This document shows, one piece after another, positions 7,098 through 16,849 of a DNA stretch of 64,000 nt (within the stretch, counting starts at the first letter, position 1; each line of letters opens with the position of its first letter). The stretch spans positions 62,001-126,000 of the forward strand of contig JADKIQ010000005.1 of assembly GCA_016721245.1 (NCBI GenBank), written 5' to 3'. Source of the stretch: Sphingobacteriales bacterium (GTDB lineage Bacteria; Bacteroidota; Bacteroidia; Chitinophagales; JADIYW01). The notes under the pieces are model-generated. The model did not search any database and was not told the DNA's origin. It saw only the letters and a list, made by a program, of their open reading frames with translations. A program made the translations under genes and the position numbers.

Positions 7098-10000
7098 TTA
7101 TTTATCAATAATAATTTTTTTAACAATCTGCTCTTTTTCCGTTTTGAGTATAAGAGTATATAACCCTGCAGATAAATTTTGAGTAACTATAATTATTTCG
7201 CTTTTCTGACGATGTTCCATTTGATTCTGATAAACCATTTTCCCTGTCACATCAAACAATGTAACAGTTAGCGGCGAAGAGTAATTTGCAGTAAATTCCA
7301 GATTAAAAATGCCATTATTCGGGTTTGGATAAATCTTTATCTTTTCATTCAGATTACGAACAGGCTTTACTGTGCTAATTATATTTTGCGGGATTGATGT
7401 AACCAGAACCGTTCGTACTGTGTTCGTTACAATCGGAGGATTTCTGTCAAAGACAATTGATGCCCTGTTTGTTATAAGTGTTTGGGGCGGCAGATTCCTG
7501 TTGGGCTCGATATAATATTTAATAAATCCGTGACTTAAAGGCTCATTTACATTACTATCCGGAATTTTCACCTGATCGCAAACAAAAGTAACGATATGAC
7601 CCGAAACGCTTGTTTTTACATTATGACTGGAAGTAACAATTCTGAATGTATTCATATTCAAATTTGGGCTTATGGTGTCCTTTATGGTAACTAAAAATGC
7701 GGTATCGTTTCCCGTATTTTGGAACCTAATGGTATATTCTAATGGATTGGAAAGTAAAGACAAACTATCATTATGCGGCCCCACAGGATTTACCAATTTA
7801 TCATTAGGGTCAAATGAGCAACGAATTATATCCAGCAAACTATCTGTATAATTTCTCACGGGTGATATAAAAGATGCTGAAAATCTGATGGTATCATTTT
7901 GCGCAATGGTATCACTAAGTGAATATTGTGCCGGGATATCGACAAATAGTGTTATTTGCTGATTGGCATAAGGCAGCAAATCTTGCACAGCCCAGAATAC
8001 AGAATCACTTTTAATGCTTTGAGGTACGGGATAACTGTTTATAAAATGGCAGGAACTGTCGATTGCCAGAGCAACGAAACCGTTTTGAATATTTGTTCCT
8101 CTGTTGGTATAATTCACCCAAAAAGGAACGGTCGAAAGACAACGCGGATAAGCTCCGGTCAGCGTTATGTTGATGCTATCTATAGATTGTATAGGTTTTA
8201 TACCAAATATATAATCTGCCTGGTCTGCATTATTTAACTGAATATGATATGACAATGAATCGGTAGTGAGCAAATAATTGCTATCTAAAGCAATTTTCAG
8301 TTCGTAATTGCCATTTAATTTTTGGAAATAAAACTGACCATTATTATCAGAATAGGCTTTTATGGAATCCGTTAATAACCAGACTGCCTGATTGGACACA
8401 AAAGGCTCATTTGTATTTTTGATACCATTTCCGTTATAATCTAAGAAAACGACACCACCAATATTGCTGCTTTTCTGTGTGGTATCTGCAGATATGTTTG
8501 TAATTCCTGCTTCATTATAGACATCTAATCCTTTTCGCGTTCCCAGCCATAAATTATTGAACTTGTCTATTTTAATTTTCCTTATGTTGTTGCTTTGCAA
8601 AGGAGAATTAGCCATGTTAAACACCGTCCAGATTCCACCGCTGTATTTCATCAATCCGAAATCAGCTGTACCAACCCATATATTGTTATTATTGTCTGCA
8701 ACGACTGTCTGTAGCACAATACCATTGGATGTCGTTCTATCTGGCAATGGAGAATTATGGCTATTAAAAATAGTCCAGTTAGTTCCGTCAAATTTTGCAA
8801 GACCACTCCGAGTCACAATCCAAATCGCACCGGATTTATCTTTTGCAATATCATATATGTCATCACTTGGTAAAGGAGAATTGGAAGCATGATATATCTG
8901 TGAATGATGGTTGTTTAATTTTATTAAACCCATACCCGTTTCATTTCCATATAAATAGCCGGCTCCTATCCATATTGTAGAATCATTCGGTTTAAAATCC
9001 AGGCAAATTTGCTGTATATTATCGGTAAGTACCGCGCCGGAAGGATATTCATAGTTAGTGTATTTATTCCATTGATTATTTTGATAGAAAAACAAACCTA
9101 AAGTATCCCATTGCTTGGCGAGGTATAATTTACCGGCACTATCTGTCTGCATCTCCACATTACTGTATTTATTATACCCTCTTGTCCATTGGTTATTCTC
9201 AAAACTAACCAATTCATTATTTGCATACTCTACGCCTGCCCACAATTTATTATCTTCTGAGAAACCAATAGTATTACACCATTGATTGGTTAATCCAAAT
9301 CCTGTTTCATTGTTCGTGTAAGTATCCCATTCTTTCCCGTTAAATCTTGAAATCCCTCCAAGCGCCGTTCCAAACCAAAGGGTGCCTGTTTTATCAATTG
9401 CAATTTCTTCAATAGGAGTTAAATCATATTCTCCACCTTCATAATAAGCGCTGTATAAGGAAGAATTGGTTGCATTATACCGATGGAGAACTTTTCCATC
9501 TAAACGGTATAATACATTGGCACCTATCCAAATCGATGAATCCTCCGTTTGTATCATATCATTCACAGGAGGGGTATATAACCCGGATATATTTTTATGC
9601 AATAATCTGATATTTTTTCCTTCGCACAAATAAATATCTCCCCTATCAGTGGTCATTATCTTTTCATGTTTACTATTTACTACTATGTGGTTTGTAAAAA
9701 TATAATCTGTTGTATTGAGCCGATTATTGATTTGAATACTGTCTATATAATCTGCACTCAGGTTGTGTAACGAGAATTTTTTAATCAATGAATTTTCTTC
9801 ATCTGAAGTTGCCAGCCAGGCGGTATCTGCTTCGAATGCAATTGCCTGAGCTGAACCGAAATAAAGGTTATTCATTATTGATTTTGTTATCCAGTTTTGA
9901 TTGTTAAAAACATAGGTGCCGAACCCCGTACAAATCCATTTATTGTTGTATTTATCAATCGCAATATTCTTAATTATATTATCAGAAAATGGCGTGTTGG

Positions 10001-10448
10001 ATGTATTGAAAATTATTTCTGTCGAATTAAACCGGATGTATAATCCATTATCTGTTCCGACAAAAATGGTGTCGTTGGAAAACACGATATCATGAATAAT
10101 ATTACTTGGTAATTGAGTGTTGGTGTTATCATATTTTACATAACTAACACCATTGTATTTTATGATGCCACTTCCATCAGTTCCAATCCACTTGTCACCA
10201 TTTTTATCAATGGCTATCTTGGTGATGTTATTCGCGGTAATATTTAGTTTACCTAAATCATAGATGTCTTTTTCTTTGCTTAGTTTGTTAAACCTGATAA
10301 GCAACTTATTATTCCCAAGCCAAAGAAAATTACCCTGTTCGGCGATAGTATTTACTTTATTACCGTAAAATGACATCCACTTATCTGTGGCGAAATTGTT
10401 GATTAAGAAAGTTGTAGCAAAAGTAATCGTCAATAATATTTTTTTCAT
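7098..10448 (-). CDS. T9SS-secreted two-component-type propeller protein
   Basis: 1116 residues. A signal peptide (about 1-20) is followed by many repeats of the form I-x-I-D-K-x-x-N-x-W-I-G-T (about 30-660), the sensor propeller repeat found in hybrid two-component regulators, here without any kinase domain. Then come an SdrD-B-like domain (about 670-735, VFLDYNGNGIKNTNEP), a domain typical of Bacteroidota surface proteins (about 865-1010, SFDPNDK, EYTIRFQNTGNDTA) and a type A T9SS sorting domain (1037-1116, IYPNPNNGIFNLEF). It should be exported and anchored or released at the cell surface. The ligand is unknown. It is a single-gene unit with its own terminator. Confidence 0.87.
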   Translation of the reverse strand: MKKILLTITFATTFLINNFATDKWMSFYGNKVNTIAEQGNFLWLGNNKLLIRFNKLSKEKDIYDLGKLNITANNITKIAIDKNGDKWIGTDGSGIIKYNGVSYVKYDNTNTQLPSNIIHDIVFSNDTIFVGTDNGLYIRFNSTEIIFNTSNTPFSDNIIKNIAIDKYNNKWICTGFGTYVFNNQNWITKSIMNNLYFGSAQAIAFEADTAWLATSDEENSLIKKFSLHNLSADYIDSIQINNRLNTTDYIFTNHIVVNSKHEKIMTTDRGDIYLCEGKNIRLLHKNISGLYTPPVNDMIQTEDSSIWIGANVLYRLDGKVLHRYNATNSSLYSAYYEGGEYDLTPIEEIAIDKTGTLWFGTALGGISRFNGKEWDTYTNNETGFGLTNQWCNTIGFSEDNKLWAGVEYANNELVSFENNQWTRGYNKYSNVEMQTDSAGKLYLAKQWDTLGLFFYQNNQWNKYTNYEYPSGAVLTDNIQQICLDFKPNDSTIWIGAGYLYGNETGMGLIKLNNHHSQIYHASNSPLPSDDIYDIAKDKSGAIWIVTRSGLAKFDGTNWTIFNSHNSPLPDRTTSNGIVLQTVVADNNNNIWVGTADFGLMKYSGGIWTVFNMANSPLQSNNIRKIKIDKFNNLWLGTRKGLDVYNEAGITNISADTTQKSSNIGGVVFLDYNGNGIKNTNEPFVSNQAVWLLTDSIKAYSDNNGQFYFQKLNGNYELKIALDSNYLLTTDSLSYHIQLNNADQADYIFGIKPIQSIDSINITLTGAYPRCLSTVPFWVNYTNRGTNIQNGFVALAIDSSCHFINSYPVPQSIKSDSVFWAVQDLLPYANQQITLFVDIPAQYSLSDTIAQNDTIRFSASFISPVRNYTDSLLDIIRCSFDPNDKLVNPVGPHNDSLSLLSNPLEYTIRFQNTGNDTAFLVTIKDTISPNLNMNTFRIVTSSHNVKTSVSGHIVTFVCDQVKIPDSNVNEPLSHGFIKYYIEPNRNLPPQTLITNRASIVFDRNPPIVTNTVRTVLVTSIPQNIISTVKPVRNLNEKIKIYPNPNNGIFNLEFTANYSSPLTVTLFDVTGKMVYQNQMEHRQKSEIIIVTQNLSAGLYTLILKTEKEQIVKKIIIDK

Positions 10449-10615
10449 GCCTGATAATTTAAAATAAAGATGCTGCTAAAATCTTTATTAATCCGGTACA
10501 AATTATCTTCTTTGTCATAAAAAATAAACCATTAAAATAAATTTAATTGTACTTAAAATCAATTAAAAAAAGAATGCAATTAGATTACAAAAACATAGTT
10601 AATGTCAATAAAAAA

Positions 10616-10644
10616 AGCGGATTTTGAGTTATTCAAAATCCGCT
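10616..10644 (-). terminator. intrinsic terminator after alkB
   Basis: A 12-bp perfect stem (AGCGGATTTTGA and complement) with a 5-base loop, followed on the minus strand by seven T. It lies 20 bases beyond the alkB stop. The rest of 10449-10663 is AT-rich with no gene seen. Confidence 0.85.
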
Positions 10645-10663
10645 ATATCTGCATTTTTTCTCT

Positions 10664-11824
10664 TTATTCTACTTCTACCGGTGTTTCCAGTGCTTTTACA
10701 TATTCATCGGTCACGGTTGCATTGTGTTTTTCTACCAAAGGATTCATGACTTTAAACCATAAAGGCGGTACCAATGCGAGCGGAATCATCGCCAGATAAC
10801 CTGTTGGCATTTGCGGTGCGTTTTCGAAGTGTCTTAAAATCTGGTATTTCCTGCTTGGATTAAAATGATGGTCGCTGTGGCGTGTCAGTTCAAATAAAAA
10901 TATTCTGCCCAACTCGTGGCCAGAATTCCAGGAATGATGCGGTTTTACTTTTTCGTAAGAACCGTTTTCCAGTTGTTTTCTCATCAATCCGTAATGCTCA
11001 ATATAATTTACAATCTCCAGCAATAAAAAACCAATGGTAGCAGATGCAATAAAACCTACAACACCTACCCAGCCAAACACCGCATAAATTGCCGCCACGA
11101 ATAGTACCTGTATGATTTGAAAACGCAGCATTTCATTGTGCAACGGATTCCAGAAATTTTGCTTCATCTTTTTTAAACGATGTGCTTCGAGGTGCCATGC
11201 CGACATCCAGGAACCGAAAACCGTTCTTGGAAAAAATGCATAGATAGATTCATTTAAACGAGAAGTGGCAGGATCTAAAGGGGTAGAAACATTCTTATGG
11301 TGACCACGGTTGTGCTCTATAAAAAAATGCATGTACAGAGCTGTCAGCAATAATGCTTTTGACATAAACTGCTCGTATTTTTTGGTGCGGTGACCTAATT
11401 CATGCGCTACATTAATACCTAAAGCACCGCAGGCCAAACCCATCGCGGTGGTAATGCCGATGTATTCGTACCATTGTAATGATTTAGTGGTGATAGTCCA
11501 CAAATACAAGCCCAAAATGATGTACTGCAACGGCAGCATGGAATAGATTACCAGATCATAATAAATATCTTTTCGTTCTACTGCTTCTTCTTCCGCAGTA
11601 AAGTTTTCCGCCGTACCTGTAAAAATGAATTCCATTGCCGGAATAAAACCATACACAAAAACAAAGGCGAAAAACGACCAGTAACCTAAATAATAAAAGG
11701 AAATGTACATGATGGCAGGCAGCACGATTACAGGCGTAAAATACTTATACCGTCTCCATAATTTATGCAGCTTTGTCATTTCACTTGGAGCTGCTGTTCT
11801 GTTATTTAATTGCAGTGTACTCAT
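10664..11824 (-). CDS. alkB: alkane 1-monooxygenase (AlkB family)
   Basis: 386 residues. Membrane di-iron hydroxylase with all expected histidine boxes: HELGHR (141-146), EHNRGHH (170-176), a further HLEAH (211-215), NYIEHYGL (273-280) and RHSDHH (315-320) followed by NPSRKYQ. About six hydrophobic helices flank them. AlkB inserts oxygen at the end of medium-chain alkanes, taking electrons from rubredoxin and its reductase; neither is encoded here. The gene is divergent from a TetR regulator, the most likely controller. Related fatty-acid or ether-lipid hydroxylases share the boxes, but NYIEHYGL favours true AlkB. Confidence 0.9.
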   Translation of the reverse strand: MSTLQLNNRTAAPSEMTKLHKLWRRYKYFTPVIVLPAIMYISFYYLGYWSFFAFVFVYGFIPAMEFIFTGTAENFTAEEEAVERKDIYYDLVIYSMLPLQYIILGLYLWTITTKSLQWYEYIGITTAMGLACGALGINVAHELGHRTKKYEQFMSKALLLTALYMHFFIEHNRGHHKNVSTPLDPATSRLNESIYAFFPRTVFGSWMSAWHLEAHRLKKMKQNFWNPLHNEMLRFQIIQVLFVAAIYAVFGWVGVVGFIASATIGFLLLEIVNYIEHYGLMRKQLENGSYEKVKPHHSWNSGHELGRIFLFELTRHSDHHFNPSRKYQILRHFENAPQMPTGYLAMIPLALVPPLWFKVMNPLVEKHNATVTDEYVKALETPVEVE

Positions 11825-11857
11825 ACTTTCTTAGTTTGATTTGTAATTCAACTTAAC

Positions 11858-11865
11858 CAAATGTA
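11858..11865 (-). promoter_or_regulatory. promoter -7 box of alkB
   Basis: On the minus strand this reads TACATTTG, a match to the Bacteroidota TAnnTTTG box, 33 bases before the alkB ATG. A TTTG about 14 bases further up is too close to be a standard -33 box. Confidence 0.45.
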
Positions 11866-11886
11866 AAAAATAATTTTCACAAAATC

Positions 11887-11910
11887 AAACTATTTTAACA
11901 ATTTTAGTTT
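11887..11910. promoter_or_regulatory. possible TetR operator in the alkB-tetR divergent gap
   Basis: AAACTA (887-892) and TAGTTT (905-910) form an inverted repeat spaced by 12 bases, centred between the two divergent genes and just upstream of the alkB promoter box. TetR operators are palindromes in such gaps. The assignment is positional inference. Confidence 0.35.
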
Positions 11911-11957
11911 AATTTTATACCGCTCAGTGATGATTAATTAACATTAGTAAAGCGATT

Positions 11958-12557
11958 ATGGGTAGAAATGCAGTTACCAAGGAAAGAAATGCCAATCCGA
12001 AAAAGAGGGATTTATATATTGTAAAGCTGACGGAGACGTTTAAAAAACACGGCCTGAAAAAATTCTCGATGGATAGTATTGCCGCTGAACTCAAAGTAAG
12101 CAAGGCAACCTTGTATCACTATTTCAGCTCCAAAGATGAAATGGTGGAAATCTGCCTGATGAATGTGATTGGCCAATTGGGAAATTTTGAAAGCATCACA
12201 AAAGACAATTCGATTTCTTTTGAAACGAGGTTTTACAGAATGCTGGAATTATTCTCCGGCACTTTTACGGATATTTCTAATCTTTTTCTGGCAGATTTAC
12301 AGGATGAATATCCGCAGCTCTGGAAACAGGTGCAAACTTTTATCGAGTATGTGACGCAGGTATTGACAGACTTTTATAATGAGGGGAAAAAAGAAGGTAT
12401 TTTCTCGGACATCCATACTTCTATTCTGGTGATGAGCGACCGTATGTTTTTCAATGCGATTTCCGATGTGGAGTTTATGCAAAAAAATAACATCACTTTG
12501 CGCACGGCATTCGACGAATATTTCCGCATGAAGTGCTTTGGTTTTATAAAACAATAA
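11958..12557 (+). CDS. TetR/AcrR-family transcriptional regulator
   Basis: 199 residues. The N-terminal helix-turn-helix is clear at about 30-65 (FSMDSIAAELKVSKATLYHYFSSKDEMVE), preceded by a basic arm; the remaining helical region is the variable ligand-binding domain. It is divergent from alkB with a 133-base gap carrying an inverted repeat, so it probably senses an alkane-derived or fatty-acid ligand and represses alkB. That link is inference from position. The only partner in the same direction is a repeat element. Confidence 0.87.
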   Translation: MGRNAVTKERNANPKKRDLYIVKLTETFKKHGLKKFSMDSIAAELKVSKATLYHYFSSKDEMVEICLMNVIGQLGNFESITKDNSISFETRFYRMLELFSGTFTDISNLFLADLQDEYPQLWKQVQTFIEYVTQVLTDFYNEGKKEGIFSDIHTSILVMSDRMFFNAISDVEFMQKNNITLRTAFDEYFRMKCFGFIKQ

Positions 12558-12566
12558 CTAAATTTT

Positions 12567-12735
12567 AAAACACATAGTCCGAAGTTTCGGAACATATAAG
12601 ACTTATGTAAATCGAAGATTTATCTATGTATTTCTGATTTTATTTTACATTTTTTATGCTTCATACACCAGATTTGCATAGTGAGACAAAGAAAAGAATA
12701 AATTCTTTTTTAAAAAACTATGTATCTATGTGTTT
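12567..12735. repeat. AACACATAG/CTATGTGTT intergenic element, copy 2
   Basis: 169 bp with inverted ends AAAACACATAG (12567-12577) and CTATGTGTTT (12726-12735). An internal hairpin CCGAAGTTTCGG adjoins the left end. Read from the right end it matches the copy at 41083-41250 closely over the outer 35 bases. The right end supplies the last codons and the TAG stop of the aldose epimerase gene (12726-12728). Confidence 0.75.
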
Positions 12736-13679
12736 AAAACAATAGTAAAACTTGCAGTAAACCGTTCACCCCTTTTTATTTTTTTGCAACTGTTTGTATT
12801 CAGCGCATTGGTGAGCGCCGTCATGGGTTCTATGCATACGTAAGGTTTATCGGGATTGGCTGGCGCGTATATTTGTGCGAATGGATAATGTTCATCGAAT
12901 ACAACATTGATATTATCGAAAGCAAAAACAGCCTCATTCTTTTCATTTCTTCTTAAATCCTGAAACCCATCATCAAAGGCTACGTTTTCCAAATTGACTT
13001 TATCGTCTTTAAAATTCCAATTATTTTCTTTTGGGAACACCTTTCCGGTTGGAATCATGACGTCATCTACTTCTATTGTATTTTTTGACGGAATGGTCAA
13101 TTTCACATTCAACTCATTTCTTAAAAAATACGGATGAAATCCAAAACTGACAGGCATTTCCTGCTCGTCTTCATTTAGAATAGTGGTTTCAATTTTCAAC
13201 TCATTGTCCCGCAATTCGTGCTTGATTTGAATGGTATGTTTAAAAGGAAAAATGGATAAAAAAGCTGCATCGTCAAAAATAAGTTCTGCTATGTGGTAAC
13301 AGGAATTTTCATCTTCATGCAGTTCAATCGTTTTCCATTGATCTGATTTTAATAACAAGCCATGCAAGGGTAAATTATTTCCGTCTCTGTATAACAGATG
13401 AATTTGTTCTTTTGGAAATTCGTGCTTCTTATTTTCAAAATGAATATACTCCTCTTCCAGACGGTTCGCCCACGGATGCATAAACGGATTGCCGGCGAGT
13501 TTTGAGTTGTCTTTATATTCTTCCAAAGAAAACGGGAAATACAACTTTTCATCATTCTTAGCTTTCAATGAAATCAGTGTATTTCCAATATTTACTGCAA
13601 CTTTAGCAGAAACAATATCATTCTTTAATTCAATGACTTCAAAATTACCTTTGTGATATTTTTGTACTAAATGTTGCAT
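12726..13679 (-). CDS. aldose 1-epimerase family protein
   Basis: 317 residues. Galactose-mutarotase-like beta-sandwich protein: NPFMHPWANRL (about 64-74) carries the substrate-binding Asn/Arg region, LPLHGLL supplies a conserved His, and GFHPYF the second His; a conserved Glu lies near the C-terminus (CIEPMTALTNA). It would interconvert anomers of a hexose or related sugar; the subfamily is the longer, less studied type, so the sugar is uncertain. It is 4 bases downstream of the helicase-nuclease gene on the same strand. Its last residues (VLNT) and stop codon come from the end of a repeat element. Confidence 0.85.
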   Translation of the reverse strand: MQHLVQKYHKGNFEVIELKNDIVSAKVAVNIGNTLISLKAKNDEKLYFPFSLEEYKDNSKLAGNPFMHPWANRLEEEYIHFENKKHEFPKEQIHLLYRDGNNLPLHGLLLKSDQWKTIELHEDENSCYHIAELIFDDAAFLSIFPFKHTIQIKHELRDNELKIETTILNEDEQEMPVSFGFHPYFLRNELNVKLTIPSKNTIEVDDVMIPTGKVFPKENNWNFKDDKVNLENVAFDDGFQDLRRNEKNEAVFAFDNINVVFDEHYPFAQIYAPANPDKPYVCIEPMTALTNALNTNSCKKIKRGERFTASFTIVLNT

Positions 13680-13683
13680 AAAA

Positions 13684-16600
13684 CTAATTGACTTCTTGTA
13701 ATTCTAATGTATCTGTATAGAGTAAAAATGCAGAAATTTTATGTGCAAATATGGAAGCATATGCCTCCTTATATTTTTTTAATTGTTTCACATGATCCGC
13801 TTCTTTTGACCCCGTTTTATAATCAATAATAATACATTCATCATCACTCAGTAATATTCTGTCTGCACGTAACAACTCACCTTTGTAATACAAGTTTCGC
13901 TCGTTGATTTGCGTCCACTCTTTATCAAACCATTTTTGTTGCATAAAAACAGCTACTATCTTATTTGCAGCTATTTTATAAAACTCTACATCATCCATAA
14001 CGGTAATGGCTATTGCTTTTTCAAGCTGCTTCGGATGGTTTATTTTTGACAAAATATCATGCAATATATTTCCTTTAGTTTGCGCTTCATTATATTCTTT
14101 CTTTGTTGCCAGCGGAATTTTTGATTTAAAATCACGAAATGAAACCGGCAGCAAAGACTTTACAGCCATTTCTTCTTTCTCATCGGACACAGCAGTATTA
14201 ACGGCTCCGAACGCATACTCATGGCCATCATTTACAACACTGTTAAGTGCTAGTTTTGAAATAATGTAACTTAACAGCCTGCTTACATTTTGAGGCAAAA
14301 GCTCATTTTTGCTTTCTTTTTCTGCGGATGATAAAACATACAATTGCTCTTCCGCCCGCGTAAAGGCAACATACAGCAAATTAATATTATCAATATAGTT
14401 TAACTCTATTTCTTTGTGATAATCCTCTGCAAATAAACTATTTTCCATCTTCTTCGTCATCTCTGCCGGAAAAACATTCAGCTGATTAAACGGCGGCACA
14501 TCACTTTTCACCCAGATGGTGGAATCAGATTTTGGTTTCATGCTCCAGTTTGCATATGGAACAATCACTACCGAAAACTGCAATCCTTTTGATTTGTGAA
14601 TGGTATAAATTTTTACCGCGTTTATGCCTTCCGGCGGAATAATAGACAATTTATGTTTTTGCTCGTTCCAGTACTCTAAAAACTCGAGTGTCGAAGTTGA
14701 ATAACTTTGCACATACTTATATACAACATCCTGAAAGCGCAAAAGATAAGTGTCTGCTTTTTCATCCAGGCCAAGGGCATTCATTAGCGTAAACACTAAT
14801 TCATTTACAGCAACAGAGGATAACTGTTGAATATTCTTTTTGCTAAACTTATCTGTATGTTGCTGGAATAAAAAAGCATCACCCTTTGGTTTCGTTAAAT
14901 ATTGTTCTGATTTTTCCAGTTGCAAAAACTGTGCAAACAAATAATTCAATTTCACGGCATAAAAATCCTCTTCTGAATGCAGCGCATACTCCAGAGAGGC
15001 AATCAGTAATTTTATGCTGAGTTGATTCTGCAGCAATAAAGACTCAGCGGAAACAACTGGGATCTGATGTTCCTGCAAATAATTAGCCACAGCTGCACCG
15101 TGAATATTATTGCGTGTCAGCACCGCAATATCGCTGTACTTCTTAACTCCCTGCAGTGACTGAACAAGGGATACAACTTCTTCCAGCTGCACATCCTCAT
15201 CCTCTTTTTTCTCCAGCCATTTGCACTGCACAAAACCTGTTCTATCCGTTTTGACAATATTTTGCTCCACATCAGCCAGTACATTTTTAAATAAACTATT
15301 TTGCAGCTGAATTTCATTTTTTACCGTAGAAAAAAATGCATTATTAAACTCCACAATCTCTTTAGCACTTCTGTAATTTTCTTTCAGCGAAATATCTTTT
15401 CTATCCTTCCAGTGATAGGTTAAATCAGCAGCAATACCGTCAATAATCAGTTCCATTTTCCCTCCGCGCCAGCGATAAATACTTTGTTTCGGATCGCCGA
15501 CAATCAGCACCAGACCATTTACATTTTGCAGTATTTCCAGCAGCAATGGAAGCATGCCTTTCCATTGCAATGACGAAGTATCCTGGAACTCATCTATCAG
15601 AATATACTTTAAAAAACTGGCCGATTTTTCGAAGATAAACGGTACTTCTTCGTGTTGTGCAATCAGGCTGACAATCTGATTGGTATCGGAGATAAGAATC
15701 AGGTTCTTATCCGATTTGTATTCCTTTATTTTAGAGTTGATAAATTCAAGCAAAGCCAGTGAATAAATATTTTTCAGTACAATTTCAGCGGCATTGTATT
15801 GTTGCTGTTGTTGTTCTTTTATCTGTAAAACTTCCTGAATATAATAAACAAGATAATTGTTCCAGGCATTCTCCAGTTGCATGGCTACTGCTTCGTCTTT
15901 TGCCGTTGCTTTAGAAAACAAGGCTTCACCTCCCAACATTTTTTGTACATAAGAATTTGCTTCCGGTTCGTATTTTTTAGCGTTATTTATAAACGACTGC
16001 ACACTCTTATTACCCTGAAAAAACAAACTCAGATTCAACCCATCTTCTTTTATTTTCTTTTCGACTGCTTTAGTCGCATCATCCAGTTTTTTTCTGTATT
16101 GAAAAACAATTTGCTTTAATTCAACTAAGGCATTTTTATAGGTTTCAATATCAAAACGCTGACTGCTTGCCGTTGCCAGTAACTGATAGTCTTCACTTAA
16201 TAATTGTTTGGACAGTTTGGCAATATTCTTTTCAACCTTCCAGCTTTTGTCTTCTTCTATTAAATCAAATACATATTCTTCCAGCCATTTTGAAAAGGCA
16301 TCTTTATCGGTTTTGTATTCCTTCAGCATGGACTGCACCGACTGCTGAATAACCATATCTGTATCCAGCTCTACCTCCATGCCTATCGGCAAATCCAGTT
16401 CCTTGGCAAACGAGCGGATAATACTTTGAAAAAAGCTGTCGATTGTAGAAATATTAAAATTGGAATAATCGTGTAAAATCAATTGTAAGGCAATCCGGAC
16501 ATTTTTGTCAAAATCTTCCGATACATCAATATTGCTGCTTTCTTTAATTTCTTCAATAACCGACTTTCTGAGCGCTGTTGTTTTCTTATCCTTTTGCTCC

Positions 16601-16803
16601 AGCAAGCTCAGATATTCGATGATACGGGTTTTCATTTCAGCCGTTGCCTTCTTAGTAAAAGTAACCGCGAGGATTTTATTATAGTCGTAAGGATTTAAAA
16701 TCACCAGCTTCAGATACTCTTTTGCCAAAGTATAGGTCTTGCCTGAACCGGCGGAAGCCTTGTATAAAATTAAATCCGATAAATCTTTCATAATAGATTG
16801 CAC
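13684..16803 (-). CDS. UvrD/RecB-like helicase-nuclease (AddA-like)
   Basis: 1039 residues. SF1A helicase: Walker A ASAGSGKT at 16-23, Walker B LIDEFQDTS (about 402-410), GDPKQSIYRWRGG (about 435-447), and late motifs IHKSKGLQF and LYVAFTRAEEQLYV. The C-terminus carries a RecB-type PD-(D/E)xK nuclease with DYK at 994-996. Such proteins resect double-strand breaks for recombination as AddAB or RecBCD. No AddB partner is adjacent. The start may be Met1 or Met5 (16791); both precede the first strand. It is divergent from an acyl-CoA synthetase with a 46-base gap. Confidence 0.88.
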   Translation of the reverse strand: MQSIMKDLSDLILYKASAGSGKTYTLAKEYLKLVILNPYDYNKILAVTFTKKATAEMKTRIIEYLSLLEQKDKKTTALRKSVIEEIKESSNIDVSEDFDKNVRIALQLILHDYSNFNISTIDSFFQSIIRSFAKELDLPIGMEVELDTDMVIQQSVQSMLKEYKTDKDAFSKWLEEYVFDLIEEDKSWKVEKNIAKLSKQLLSEDYQLLATASSQRFDIETYKNALVELKQIVFQYRKKLDDATKAVEKKIKEDGLNLSLFFQGNKSVQSFINNAKKYEPEANSYVQKMLGGEALFSKATAKDEAVAMQLENAWNNYLVYYIQEVLQIKEQQQQQYNAAEIVLKNIYSLALLEFINSKIKEYKSDKNLILISDTNQIVSLIAQHEEVPFIFEKSASFLKYILIDEFQDTSSLQWKGMLPLLLEILQNVNGLVLIVGDPKQSIYRWRGGKMELIIDGIAADLTYHWKDRKDISLKENYRSAKEIVEFNNAFFSTVKNEIQLQNSLFKNVLADVEQNIVKTDRTGFVQCKWLEKKEDEDVQLEEVVSLVQSLQGVKKYSDIAVLTRNNIHGAAVANYLQEHQIPVVSAESLLLQNQLSIKLLIASLEYALHSEEDFYAVKLNYLFAQFLQLEKSEQYLTKPKGDAFLFQQHTDKFSKKNIQQLSSVAVNELVFTLMNALGLDEKADTYLLRFQDVVYKYVQSYSTSTLEFLEYWNEQKHKLSIIPPEGINAVKIYTIHKSKGLQFSVVIVPYANWSMKPKSDSTIWVKSDVPPFNQLNVFPAEMTKKMENSLFAEDYHKEIELNYIDNINLLYVAFTRAEEQLYVLSSAEKESKNELLPQNVSRLLSYIISKLALNSVVNDGHEYAFGAVNTAVSDEKEEMAVKSLLPVSFRDFKSKIPLATKKEYNEAQTKGNILHDILSKINHPKQLEKAIAITVMDDVEFYKIAANKIVAVFMQQKWFDKEWTQINERNLYYKGELLRADRILLSDDECIIIDYKTGSKEADHVKQLKKYKEAYASIFAHKISAFLLYTDTLELQEVN

Positions 16804-16849
16804 AACGAATTTAATTTTTTAATTTTGAAATTCACATTTTATATAAGGC